From NCBI RefSeq assembly GCF_017948405.1, contig NZ_CP072844.1, positions 2,356,001-2,420,000 on the forward strand: a stretch of 64,000 bases of DNA, given 5' to 3'. Positions 55,064 to 64,000 of the stretch are shown here, piece after piece. The notes under the pieces are model-generated. The model did not search any database. It saw nothing but the letters and a program-made list of their open reading frames with translations, and was not told where the DNA came from. Numbering within the stretch: position 1 is the first letter of the stretch; each line of letters starts with the position of its first letter. The translations under genes and the position numbers were made by a program. This stretch comes from Psychrosphaera aestuarii (lineage in GTDB: Bacteria > Pseudomonadota > Gammaproteobacteria > Enterobacterales > Alteromonadaceae).

Positions 55064-56230
55064 ATGCTTTTTAATCAAACTAAAGACCCAAAACAAATTG
55101 CCTTGGTTTTAACAGGCGGCGGTGCTCGTGCTGCTTATCAAATTGGGGTTCTAAAGGCAATCACGGCTCATTTACCTCGTAACCAAAAAATACCATTTAA
55201 AATTATTTGTGGTACATCTGCGGGTGCCATTAATGCAGTTACGTTATCAACGCATGCCTCTTGTTTTCATTTAGGCGTAAAGAAAACCGAGTGGGTTTGG
55301 AAACACTTTACGACTGATCAGGTCTACGTTAGCTCCTGGACTGGCGTATTTACTTACCTGTTTAAAAACTTTTTATCGCGCTTTACTAAGCGAGGCCTAG
55401 ATAGAGCGACCAGCCTATTAAACAACGAGCCTTTACGTAATTTGCTAAAACAAGTCATAAACTTTCAGCGAATTGATCGAAACATTTTAAGTGACCACCT
55501 CACCGCAATTTCAGTATCAGCATCAAGCTATAGTAATGGCGACTCTATTTCTTTTTTTCAGTCAAGTGAAGGTGAAGAGTGGCAGCGGGCAAAGCGTCAA
55601 GGGGTTAAAACCGTATTAACAACACGACATTTAATGGCGTCGTCGGCAATTCCACTCATGTTTCCTAGTATAAAAATAGGTGAAAGCTACTATGGCGATG
55701 GGGCAATTCATCAATTAAGTCCCTTGAGTCCTGCGATACATTTAGGAGCTGATAAAATATTAATCATTGGTGTCGAGCAACCGAATAAAGACAAGTATTA
55801 CGGCCAGTCTGAATTCCACCCAAACTCAGCGGCTATTACTGGACACCTACTCGATACTGTTTTTACCGACTCCATGAACGCAGATTTAGAGCGATTACAA
55901 CGAATAAACAAAACGCTTGAATATGCGCCAACTGAAAAAACAGGACTGAGAAAGGTGGATACACTTCTCATCAACCCTTCAAGAAATTTTAATAAACTTG
56001 CTCGCCATTACTATAAAAACTTACCACCGGCGATTAAGTTTCTTATGCGATTTTTTGGTGTAAAACAAAATGCCGAGTCAGCATTATTAAGTTATATTTT
56101 GTTTGAAAAGCCGTTTACCGAAAAGTTAATCCAAATTGGTTACGAAGATGGTTTGGAACGTATTGACGAAATTCTTGAGTTTCTCGAGTTAGAAGCCAAC
56201 CCTAAAGCTATGACAAAGATGACAGGCTAG
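55064..56230 (+). CDS. Patatin-like phospholipase
   Basis: 388 residues. The oxyanion glycine string is LVLTGGGARAAYQIGVL near 15-31, nucleophile GTSAG (in CGTSAGAINAVTL) and the catalytic aspartate YYGDGAIHQLSPLSPAI. No signal peptide. Bacterial patatins cleave membrane phospholipids or act in lipid storage. Related to the RssA/YjjU group. Its end overlaps the convergent antiporter gene by four bases. Confidence 0.9.
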   Translation: MLFNQTKDPKQIALVLTGGGARAAYQIGVLKAITAHLPRNQKIPFKIICGTSAGAINAVTLSTHASCFHLGVKKTEWVWKHFTTDQVYVSSWTGVFTYLFKNFLSRFTKRGLDRATSLLNNEPLRNLLKQVINFQRIDRNILSDHLTAISVSASSYSNGDSISFFQSSEGEEWQRAKRQGVKTVLTTRHLMASSAIPLMFPSIKIGESYYGDGAIHQLSPLSPAIHLGADKILIIGVEQPNKDKYYGQSEFHPNSAAITGHLLDTVFTDSMNADLERLQRINKTLEYAPTEKTGLRKVDTLLINPSRNFNKLARHYYKNLPPAIKFLMRFFGVKQNAESALLSYILFEKPFTEKLIQIGYEDGLERIDEILEFLELEANPKAMTKMTG

Positions 56231-58206
56231 CCTGTCATCAAAAATCGTTCAATTCTCTCTACTCTTCTAGGTTTACCCTTCACTACGATAATATCTTGAG
56301 CTTGCACAATTGTATTTAAGTCTGGATTGGATATTTCTTGTCTATCTCGACGTAGGCCAACAATATCAACGCGTCGTTCAACGATACCCAGCTCCGACAG
56401 TGTTTTGCCTATAGAATATGCGCCTGCTGGAATAGCAATAGCATGAATAAACTCAAGTAAATCTCTTTTATCGTTCGATACTTCGGTACCCTCTCCTTGA
56501 TAAAAGCCGTGCATCTGGCCGTAGCGGTTTTCACGTTCCTTGCGTATACGTCGTAATACTCGAGACATAGGCACGCCTGATTCAAATAAAACCTGTGATA
56601 CCAACATTAAGCTACCTTCAATTGCCTCAGGAACAACTTGATCCGCACCTTCCTCTAATATAAATGCCATATGCTCATCTGATTTGGTGCGCACCATAAT
56701 TCTGGCTGATGTAACACATTGCTTTACATTGTTAATAACAGTTTGAGTTTTAGCTAAATCTCCAAACGTAATAACAACGAGTTTCGCCGCCTCTATTTTT
56801 ACCGCTTTTAATATAGCCTTATCTCGAGCATGTCCGTATTGCACGTTTTCACCGGCGGCCTGTGCCTCTGCTACTCGAACCGGGTCGACATCTAATACCA
56901 CATATGGCACAGCTTCAGATTTTAAAAAGCGACTTACTGTTTGGCCAACGCGTCCAAAGCCACAAATAATTACGTGATCTTTCAAATCCGTTTCAAACTC
57001 TGCCTCGGCTGTCTCTATATGTTCTTGTTCTGTGTTACCAAAGAAACGACTACCCGCCAGAACTAACCTTTTGTCATTGCTAATTATAGTTGGTGTTACC
57101 GCCATACTCAGCACGCCGATACCTAACAATGCCGCAGCCAACTCAGACGAGATAAGATCAAACTGTTGAGCTAACGCGACTAATACAAAGCCAAATTCAC
57201 CCATTTGAAAAAGCATAAGACCTGCAGACCAACCATCGGCGCTTGTCTCGCCAGCTAAAACGGCGACATGTCGAATCAAAATAGTCTTTATAAGTAACAT
57301 GATGACTATGCCTGATAGAATAAATACCCATTGGTGTAACATTGCTTGAATATTCAATTCCATACCAACAGAGATAAAGAACAGCCCCATTAAGATGTCA
57401 CGAAAAGGACGAATGTCAGCTTCGAGTTGATGTTTATACTGACTCTCACTAAGCATCATACCGGCAAGAAATGCTCCCAAAGCCATAGATAAGCCAAAAA
57501 AGCTGGTTAGCGTGCCGGCTAAAACCGTGACCAAAATAGCGGTTAATACAAATAACTCATCGGTGCGCACTTGCGCGACCTGATTAAAGATTCTCGGTAA
57601 AACCCACTTTCCTACCGACAGTAAAATAGTGACGACCAAAGCCCCTTTTGCTAATGCGATGGCAATTGTAGCTAATACGCTTGTTTCACCGTCACCGCCA
57701 AGAATAGGGATAGCAATTAAGAAGGCGACAACAGCAATATCTTGAAACAGTAAAATACTGATGGCTATTTGTCCGCGCTTTGTTTGTGTTAAGCCACTTT
57801 CATTGAGTGATTTTACAACAACGGCGGTAGACGATAGTGCGAAAATACTGCCAATAATAAACGCACTTTCCCAGGTTTGATCTAGGCCAACAAACATCAA
57901 CATAAATATAATAAGAGTCAGGACGACCTGCGCACTACCGACCCCAAATACCAAGTGTCTCATGGCTACTAATTTAGGCACCGAAAACTCTAAGCCTAAA
58001 CTGAATAACAAAAATACAATGCCAAGCTCTGCTACCAAAACCAAATCTTTAGGCTCTGCAATGATACTGAAAACCTGGGGGCCGGCGATAACACCAGCAA
58101 TTAAATAGGCTAAAATTGCTGGTAACTTTAATCGTTTGAAAAGCCAAACCAAAAACACCGAAGTGGCCAATAAAAAAATTAATTCAAGAAAAACACCATG
58201 GCCCAT
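56227..58206 (-). CDS. CPA2-family cation:proton antiporter (KefB/KefC-like)
   Basis: 659 residues. About twelve membrane helices (1-385), with LFSLGLEFS, FALSSTAVVVKSL, LFQDIAVV and FFISVGMELN motifs. An RCK/TrkA-N domain (from about 410, DHVIICGFGRVGQTVSRFL) and a TrkA-C domain (about 575-655). Likely K+ or Na+/H+ exchange; Kef proteins are glutathione-gated but no glutathione site is certain here. The patatin gene ends within its stop. Confidence 0.9.
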   Translation of the reverse strand: MGHGVFLELIFLLATSVFLVWLFKRLKLPAILAYLIAGVIAGPQVFSIIAEPKDLVLVAELGIVFLLFSLGLEFSVPKLVAMRHLVFGVGSAQVVLTLIIFMLMFVGLDQTWESAFIIGSIFALSSTAVVVKSLNESGLTQTKRGQIAISILLFQDIAVVAFLIAIPILGGDGETSVLATIAIALAKGALVVTILLSVGKWVLPRIFNQVAQVRTDELFVLTAILVTVLAGTLTSFFGLSMALGAFLAGMMLSESQYKHQLEADIRPFRDILMGLFFISVGMELNIQAMLHQWVFILSGIVIMLLIKTILIRHVAVLAGETSADGWSAGLMLFQMGEFGFVLVALAQQFDLISSELAAALLGIGVLSMAVTPTIISNDKRLVLAGSRFFGNTEQEHIETAEAEFETDLKDHVIICGFGRVGQTVSRFLKSEAVPYVVLDVDPVRVAEAQAAGENVQYGHARDKAILKAVKIEAAKLVVITFGDLAKTQTVINNVKQCVTSARIMVRTKSDEHMAFILEEGADQVVPEAIEGSLMLVSQVLFESGVPMSRVLRRIRKERENRYGQMHGFYQGEGTEVSNDKRDLLEFIHAIAIPAGAYSIGKTLSELGIVERRVDIVGLRRDRQEISNPDLNTIVQAQDIIVVKGKPRRVERIERFLMTG

Positions 58207-58383
58207 AACTAATCTACTCTCACCCTAATTTGGCAACCCATTGCCGACAGTATTTTGTCAGTGTAGCAGAACAAAATTCAGTCATGTCATTTTTCTATAT
58301 TTATCAGCTTATTGCATAAGTGGCACGACTTTCGCTTATACCAGTCAGGTTTACATTTTTATTATTTATTTACGGAGGCATCA

Positions 58384-59277
58384 GTGGATTATATTAGTCA
58401 TTTAGACGTTATTAACCCTGACTCAAATGCTGCCTTATTGACGAATTGGTCAGGCTACAATACCTCATACGGTGATCAGGTTTCACTGGTAGAGCAGTTA
58501 CAAACGACGCTAGATATTTCGCAGCAACTGTCTATATTTCTGCATGCCTTATCAAATAGCTTTAAAATTACTGGTATTGAATTAGAAACCTACCATGGAA
58601 AATTTGAGGCTGGAAATGCAAGCGATGATAATGAAAGGCTTTCATTACCTATTCGTATTCATGACCAGTTAATGGGTAGAGTAATTTACTACTCGCAAAA
58701 GCCGATTACTGACATCTTTTTGTCGTCACTAAGTAATTTTCAAAAGCGCTTAGTTTTTCCATTACGTAATGCATTGGCGTTCTGGCAATTGCAACAACTT
58801 GCATTGCAAGACTCATTAACTGGTATTGGAAACCGAGCTAGTTATAACGATGGTATTGGCAGAGCTTTGTTACAAGCTAAGCGTCACCAGCAACCTTTTG
58901 CATTGTTAGTTCTGGATTTAGATAACTTTAAACAAGTTAACGATCAATACGGCCATCAGATTGGCGATGATTTACTCATTCAATTTGTTGCTTTAACAAA
59001 TGATTGTTTGAGAGGAACTGACCAGTTCTTTCGATTTGGTGGTGATGAATTTGCTATTATCCTAGAGCATGATAATCATAACTCAGCATCGGTAGTCACA
59101 AAGCGCTTACTAGATACGTTAACTGCTTCACCTGTCGTCAAAAAGTATGATGTCAGCGTTAGTATAGGTTGCTCATATTATAAAGACGGTGACACTGAAG
59201 CTAGTTTATTTGCTCGCGCAGACAAAGCGTTATATCAAGCAAAAACGGCGGGTAAAAACCGCGTAGAATTTGCTTAA
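58384..59277 (+). CDS. Diguanylate cyclase with N-terminal sensor
   Basis: 297 residues from GTG 58384, preceded by GGAGG at five bases; the longer TTG 58312 reading is rejected. The N-terminal 140 residues form a GAF-like sensory domain (LPIRIHDQLMGRVIYYSQKP). The GGDEF domain (about 150-297) has DSLTGIGNRASYND, LDLDNFKQVNDQYGH, RFGGDEFAII, and inhibitory RGTD five residues ahead of GGDEF, so it should be active with product inhibition. The end overlaps convergent tilS by four bases. Confidence 0.92.
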   Translation: MDYISHLDVINPDSNAALLTNWSGYNTSYGDQVSLVEQLQTTLDISQQLSIFLHALSNSFKITGIELETYHGKFEAGNASDDNERLSLPIRIHDQLMGRVIYYSQKPITDIFLSSLSNFQKRLVFPLRNALAFWQLQQLALQDSLTGIGNRASYNDGIGRALLQAKRHQQPFALLVLDLDNFKQVNDQYGHQIGDDLLIQFVALTNDCLRGTDQFFRFGGDEFAIILEHDNHNSASVVTKRLLDTLTASPVVKKYDVSVSIGCSYYKDGDTEASLFARADKALYQAKTAGKNRVEFA

Positions 59278-60686
59278 CGCGAAAAATCAAGCTCAATATG
59301 CGATTGAAATGGATACGCAATCGCATAACCAATGACTGACACCAACTCATCATTCAAATATAACAGCGGTACACGACTTCTCAACCAAGCTGGACAGCCC
59401 AGTTGTTTTAGTAGCTCACTGACTTTTTTGTTTCCAGAAGACTGGTTAGGCTGTATTTTATCGCCAACCTGACCCCACCTAACAACTAGGGTATTTGACT
59501 CATTTAACGTGATACTGTTGTGCAGTTTAATTTCAATTCTTTTATTTTGATACAAACTACCCTCTGGAAATACAAAATGAGAGTGAACTACAGAGCTATT
59601 TCCGCTGATGTTGCTGGGTGAACAAGACATTAATTGAGGTAATGGCGCCTGTTCAATTTGTTCACAATATAGCTTATTTTTAAATCTTCTTATGGTGAAG
59701 TCCGACATAACGACTTTCGGCTGACTATCATCTTTACTCGCGATAACATTAGACATTACTTCCGCTAAAACGTTTCTTGATGGCGCACGACTCGTTCTAT
59801 GTTTGATAAAAACACGAATCAGCTCAGCTTGCTTAAGTGTTTGTAATTTTTCCCACTTTTCTAAATTTAGTGCCTCAAAGCCATATACTCCAGGTTCAAG
59901 TAATTGCGCTAGTTCTTCACTAAGGTAAATTCCAAGTAATTCATTTTCTTTAGATAGCAATTCGGTGGAAGTTTTGATGGATGAGCCTATTTTAGGCCAG
60001 CGTTTTTCTAGAACTGGAGTGAGTTCATGGCGAATGTAATTGCGATCAAAATGAGTATCTTGATTACTTTCATCTTCAATCCACTCAAGAAATTGTGACT
60101 GCGCATAACTCTGTAACTGTCCCTTTGATAACGATAACAAAGGACGAACAAGTTTTATTTGTTTGCGTTTGCCCTGATGATTAGGTAAATCACTAATTGC
60201 AGTCATAGAAGCCAAGCCTTTGCTACCAGAACCTCTTGCTAATCTGAGAAAAAAGGTTTCCGTTTGATCTTGTAAATGGTGTCCTGTAAACACTAACGTG
60301 TTCGATGGCAGTGCCTCGGCAAAAAGTGCATAACGAGCGTCTCTAGCAATTTGCTCTAGTGAACGTTGAGGTGCTTTTTCTATAGACAATTTATGTGATT
60401 GCAATGGAATTTGGTTTATCTCGCAATACTTTTCGACACTGCGTTGCCAATCATCTGCATTAATACTCAAACCATGATGAACGTGAATAGCACTAAATTG
60501 AATATCATACTGATAACGTAATTCCAACATTAACCGTAACATCACCATGGAGTCTAATCCGCCACTTAGTGCCACTACAAAATTACTGCAATTACCGAGT
60601 TGATCAATCTGTAAATGGTTTAACTTAATAAACCGATACAGCTCTTTTGCATCAGGTGAAGTCATAGAGGTGCTTGTTTGTTTCAT
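59274..60686 (-). CDS. tilS: tRNA(Ile)-lysidine synthetase
   Basis: 470 residues. Adds lysine to C34 of the tRNA-Ile that reads AUA. ATP motif VALSGGLDSMVMLRLM, AIHVHHGLS, GHHLQDQTETFFLRLARGSGSKGL, and DESNQDTHFDRNYIRHELTP. The C-terminal TilS domain has RWGQVGDKIQPNQSSGNKKVSELLKQ. Gene order dnaE-accA-tilS corresponds to E. coli. Confidence 0.96.
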   Translation of the reverse strand: MKQTSTSMTSPDAKELYRFIKLNHLQIDQLGNCSNFVVALSGGLDSMVMLRLMLELRYQYDIQFSAIHVHHGLSINADDWQRSVEKYCEINQIPLQSHKLSIEKAPQRSLEQIARDARYALFAEALPSNTLVFTGHHLQDQTETFFLRLARGSGSKGLASMTAISDLPNHQGKRKQIKLVRPLLSLSKGQLQSYAQSQFLEWIEDESNQDTHFDRNYIRHELTPVLEKRWPKIGSSIKTSTELLSKENELLGIYLSEELAQLLEPGVYGFEALNLEKWEKLQTLKQAELIRVFIKHRTSRAPSRNVLAEVMSNVIASKDDSQPKVVMSDFTIRRFKNKLYCEQIEQAPLPQLMSCSPSNISGNSSVVHSHFVFPEGSLYQNKRIEIKLHNSITLNESNTLVVRWGQVGDKIQPNQSSGNKKVSELLKQLGCPAWLRSRVPLLYLNDELVSVIGYAIAYPFQSHIELDFSR

Positions 60687-60730
60687 TTAATTAGGGTCTT
60701 GTATGGTGCATTACATTAAAATTTAGGCAT

Positions 60731-60756
60731 AAAAAAAGCCATCATGTTGACGGCTT
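60731..60756 (-). terminator. Terminator of accA
   Basis: Minus-strand AAGCCGTCA, ACA loop, TGATGGCTT (one G-U) followed by seven T. Located 20 bases beyond the accA stop, before tilS. Confidence 0.8.
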
Positions 60757-60777
60757 AATAATACGATAATTTTTTAT

Positions 60778-61734
60778 TTATAAATAGCCAAACGCCATTA
60801 AACGATTATAACGCTTATCGAGTAACTCTTCTTTCGATAGGGTTTTTAAGTCTGTTAGATCTTGCTTTATACGTTGCTTTAAATTAGCCGCCATCTTATC
60901 CATATCGCGGTGAGCGCCGCCTAACGGCTCTTTCACGATATTATCAATTAAGTCTAACTCTTTGATCTTAGTTGCAGTAATACCCATAGCTTCAGCTGCT
61001 TCAGGCGCTTTAGCCGCGCTCTTCCATAAAATAGAAGCACAACCTTCTGGCGAAATAACGGAATACGTAGAGTATTGCAACATATTAACTCTATCGCCAA
61101 CACCTATCGCTAAAGCTCCACCAGAACCACCTTCGCCAATAACAGTACAAACAACTGGTACTTTTAATCCTGACATTACTTTTAGATTACGAGCAATTGC
61201 TTCACTTTGACCGCGTTCTTCTGCACCAATGCCAGGGTATGCTCCTGGTGTATCAATAAAGGTAATAATTGGCATATTAAAACGCTCTGCCATCTCCATT
61301 AAGCGCAGTGCTTTACGGTACCCTTCCGGTTTTGGCATACCAAAGTTACGTTTGATTTTTTCAGCCGTATCACGACCTTTTTGCTGACCTATAACCATGA
61401 CTGGCTCATCGTCCAATCTTGCGATGCCACCAACAATCGCTAAATCGTTTGCGTAGGTTCTATCACCAGCTAACTCATCAAATTCAGTAAAAATACGTTC
61501 AATGTAATCTTTTGTATAAGGGCGTAAAGGGTGTCTTGCGATTTGCGCAACTTGCCACGCCCCTAAGTTGCCAAAAATTTTCTCAGTTAATTCACGGTTT
61601 TTGTCTTTTAGATTTGAAATTTCTTGCTCTAGTCCTAAATCTAATTCACCACCACGATTAACGTTTTGTAGCTCATTAATTTTTGCTTCTAGTTCTGCAA
61701 TCGGTTGTTCAAACTCAAGATAATTGAGACTCAT
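60778..61734 (-). CDS. accA: Acetyl-CoA carboxylase carboxyltransferase subunit alpha
   Basis: 318 residues. Works with AccD to transfer CO2 from biotin to acetyl-CoA, the first step of fatty acid synthesis. The N-terminal coiled region [19 protein letters not shown] is family-typical, followed by [54 protein letters not shown] and [15 protein letters not shown]. It is 53 bases after dnaE. Confidence 0.97.
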   Translation of the reverse strand: MSLNYLEFEQPIAELEAKINELQNVNRGGELDLGLEQEISNLKDKNRELTEKIFGNLGAWQVAQIARHPLRPYTKDYIERIFTEFDELAGDRTYANDLAIVGGIARLDDEPVMVIGQQKGRDTAEKIKRNFGMPKPEGYRKALRLMEMAERFNMPIITFIDTPGAYPGIGAEERGQSEAIARNLKVMSGLKVPVVCTVIGEGGSGGALAIGVGDRVNMLQYSTYSVISPEGCASILWKSAAKAPEAAEAMGITATKIKELDLIDNIVKEPLGGAHRDMDKMAANLKQRIKQDLTDLKTLSKEELLDKRYNRLMAFGYL

Positions 61735-61787
61735 TGTTCCACCAGTATTTACTTTAATTTTCTATCCATGATTCAAAGCATGAATAA

Positions 61788-64000
61788 TTAGAATTCTAAT
61801 TTAGGCTCAATAGCCAAGTTCTCGTTGATGTCTATAAACAACTGCTCATCGGGTGTAACCCGCCATGCTGTTCCTAGCTCCAATTCGGCACTTGCCAATT
61901 CATTTTGATAGCCAATTCGTATTGGTGTTGTTCCGTCTTTGTATGGCAATAAAATTCGTTTTAAATGTTGTTTAAGGCTTGTCGCTTGTGCCTCTCCTGC
62001 AACATTTAATTTAATGTTTCGAACAAATTTTTCTCTTGCCATAGTCAATGACATAACATCACGCCCGGTCATTGTATTGCCGTCACTGTAATTATCAAAG
62101 CTGACCTGTCCAGAAACGACTACAATTTCACCACTTTGCAGTAAATCTTTGAATTGTTCAAACTGTTCTGGGAATAATCTGAAGTCTAATCGTCCACTTT
62201 TGTCATCCAATGTGACCAAGGCCCATTGGTTTCCCTTTTTATTAACTAGCACTCTCATGTCTATAATTAATCCACAAACAGTGACAGTTTGATCACGGCG
62301 AGTGGGTTCGACTTCCGATAGTTTTAGCTTTGTGTAATGCCTTAACTCTTTTCGATAGGCATTTATTGGGTGACCCGTTAAAAATAGTCCTAACGTATCT
62401 TTTTCACCCTGCAACCAAATTGCATCAGGCCATAAGGTTGCTTCTTTAAATTGTGGCTTTACCTCTTCATGCTCTGTAGCGAACAAGCCGAATAAGTCCG
62501 ACTGCCCTAAATCTGCATTTTTGGCATGTTGCGTGGCTGCCTTCATCGCATCTTCAAGGGAGGCCATAATAATGGCTCTATTCTCTTGAGTATGTGGTTC
62601 TGGTCCAAGTTGATCAAGTGCTCCGGCTAAAACAAGCTTTTCCATTACACGCTTGTTTATTCGCTTCACGTCAACTCGAGCACAAAAATCAAATAAGTCA
62701 GTGAACTTACCACCTTCATTACGAGCTTCCAAAATGGCTTCAACAGGCCCTTCCCCTACGCCTTTTATTGCGCCGATGCCATAGACGATATGTCCTTCGT
62801 CATTTACGGTAAACTTATATGAGCCTGAATTAACATCTGGCGGCTCAATAGTTAGCTTCATGCGATCGCATTCATCGACCAAAGTAACAATCTTATCCGT
62901 GTTATCCATATCTGCAGACATTACTGCCGCCATAAATTCTGATGGATAATGGCACTTCATCCATAGAGTTTGGTAGGAAACTAACGCATATGCTGCTGAG
63001 TGAGACTTGTTAAATCCGTAGCCAGCAAACTTTTCTACTAAGTCAAAGATTTTCATCGCCAATTCTGGGTCGATGTTATTGTTCTTTGAACCTTCCGCAA
63101 ATGATGAGCGTTGCTTTTCCATCTCTTCAGGCTTTTTCTTACCCATCGCACGACGTAACAAGTCAGCGCCGCCTAACGAGTAACCTGCCATTTCCTGGGC
63201 GATCTGCATGACTTGTTCTTGATATAAAATAATGCCGTAGGTTGGCTCTAAGATTTCTTTGAGGCATTCATGCTGATATTCATGATCCGGATAAGCGACC
63301 TCTTCTCGACCGTGTTTACGCTCAATAAAGTTATCTACCATGCCCGAGTCCAGTGGGCCCGGTCTAAATAAAGCAACTAGTGCGATAATATCTTCAAAGC
63401 AGTCAGGTTGGAGCTTTTTGATTAGACTTTTCATTCCTGAAGATTCTAGCTGGAATACAGCCGTCGTTTCAGCATTCATCAACATTCTAAAACTAGCTGC
63501 GTCAGCCATATCTATAGAGGCAATATCAACGTGTTGCTCTGGATCATCAATACGGCTATTGGCCATATCAATGGCCCATTGCAATATAGTAAGTGTTCTT
63601 AACCCTAAAAAGTCGAATTTAACGAGCCCTGCAGTCTCAACATCATTTTTGTCAAACTGCGTAACAGGGTTTTTACCTTCATCGTCACAATATAGCGGTG
63701 CAAAGTCGGTGATTTTAGTCGGTGCGATTACAACGCCACCTGCGTGTTTACCAGCACCTCGAGTCACACCCTCAAGCTTTCGGGCCATATCAATCAGCTC
63801 GCGAACTTCTTCGTCTTGATTGTACAGTTGCTCTAACTGAGGCTCGGCTTTAAATGCCTTTTCTAACGTAATACCAGGATCGCCTGGGACTAGTTTTGAG
63901 ATTCGATCGAAAAAACCAAATGGCTGACCAAGGACACGACCTACAGACTGAATAACGGCTTTGGCAGCCAAAGTACCAAATGTAATGATCTGTGATACTG
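61788..64000 (-). CDS. dnaE: DNA polymerase III alpha subunit, C-terminal part (5' end beyond window)
   Basis: Only about 735 C-terminal residues are in the window; the frame stays open to base 64000, reading [15 protein letters not shown] as in the E. coli polymerase core. The codon at 63971 is an internal leucine, not a start. Visible parts are the palm/finger region ([70 protein letters not shown]), the helix-hairpin-helix ([20 protein letters not shown]) and OB domain ([21 protein letters not shown]). The active-site aspartates lie upstream, out of view. Confidence 0.96.
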   Translation of the reverse strand, partial: VSQIITFGTLAAKAVIQSVGRVLGQPFGFFDRISKLVPGDPGITLEKAFKAEPQLEQLYNQDEEVRELIDMARKLEGVTRGAGKHAGGVVIAPTKITDFAPLYCDDEGKNPVTQFDKNDVETAGLVKFDFLGLRTLTILQWAIDMANSRIDDPEQHVDIASIDMADAASFRMLMNAETTAVFQLESSGMKSLIKKLQPDCFEDIIALVALFRPGPLDSGMVDNFIERKHGREEVAYPDHEYQHECLKEILEPTYGIILYQEQVMQIAQEMAGYSLGGADLLRRAMGKKKPEEMEKQRSSFAEGSKNNNIDPELAMKIFDLVEKFAGYGFNKSHSAAYALVSYQTLWMKCHYPSEFMAAVMSADMDNTDKIVTLVDECDRMKLTIEPPDVNSGSYKFTVNDEGHIVYGIGAIKGVGEGPVEAILEARNEGGKFTDLFDFCARVDVKRINKRVMEKLVLAGALDQLGPEPHTQENRAIIMASLEDAMKAATQHAKNADLGQSDLFGLFATEHEEVKPQFKEATLWPDAIWLQGEKDTLGLFLTGHPINAYRKELRHYTKLKLSEVEPTRRDQTVTVCGLIIDMRVLVNKKGNQWALVTLDDKSGRLDFRLFPEQFEQFKDLLQSGEIVVVSGQVSFDNYSDGNTMTGRDVMSLTMAREKFVRNIKLNVAGEAQATSLKQHLKRILLPYKDGTTPIRIGYQNELASAELELGTAWRVTPDEQLFIDINENLAIEPKLEF

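Noticed and set aside
63969..63971. Start codon for a short polymerase gene
   Set aside because: The frame continues to the window edge with conserved dnaE residues; this is an internal leucine codon.

Overview
The window is AT-rich, densely packed chromosomal DNA from a marine-type gammaproteobacterium. The closest fit is an Alteromonadales member such as Colwellia, Thalassotalea or a relative. This rests on gene order (apt-dnaX-ybaB-recR-htpG-adk, dnaE-accA-tilS, murJ-ribF-ileS-lspA-fkpB-ispH followed by minor pilins), the DUF3450/TolQ-like/ExbB/ExbD/TonB/TPR operon, FliA- and RpoH-type promoters, and the family-level look of the proteins. The genus is inference. No insertion sequence, prophage, CRISPR array, rRNA or tRNA gene was seen. 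One stable RNA gene is present, the 4.5S SRP RNA.

Layout. 1-8.2 kb: end of lpxH, a chemotaxis receptor behind a FliA-type promoter, trmO with a secreted kelch protein, a DUF2310 zinc-ribbon protein, proS and a lone hisIE. 8.2-13 kb: a PAS-GGDEF and REC-CheC operon, an exported Tpx-like peroxidase, an ibpA-like heat-shock gene with a predicted RpoH promoter and ROSE-type RNA thermometer, then glnB divergent from nadE. 13-20 kb: the minor-pilin/PilY1 operon for type IV pili. 20-27.5 kb: ispH, fkpB, lspA, ileS, ribF, murJ, with rpsT divergent. 28-35.2 kb: MAPEG protein, adk, htpG, recR, ybaB, dnaX, apt. 35.3-38.1 kb: hvfA-hvfB-hvfC, a copper-binding-peptide (RiPP) cluster built on a DUF692/MNIO enzyme, with a degenerate GGDEF gene divergent from it. 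38.2-43.2 kb: the TonB energy-transduction operon. 43.5-52.5 kb: polB, a TSUP permease, priC-HDAC-ComFB-ybaM, an ABC exporter and an exported S33 peptidase. 52.6-64 kb: ktrAB potassium uptake, ffs, a patatin lipase, a CPA2 antiporter, a diguanylate cyclase, tilS, accA and the 3' part of dnaE.

How it works together. Most genes are housekeeping. The accessory interest lies in (i) the hvfABC locus, whose precursor carries ten EGKCG cores and which shows a promoter bracketed by a perfect inverted repeat and an intercistronic terminator that would make precursor exceed enzyme; (ii) a perfect A10 run in dnaX where a -1 slip gives an immediate stop right after the clamp-loader core, predicting a gamma-type short subunit; (iii) the ibpA RNA thermometer; and (iv) a scatter of cyclic-dinucleotide genes (two intact GGDEF enzymes, one degenerate GGDEF protein, one ComFB-family protein). 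Coding starts were moved where a ribosome binding site, signal peptide or family length argued for it, and each entry says so. The window cuts lpxH at its 5' end and dnaE at its 5' end.
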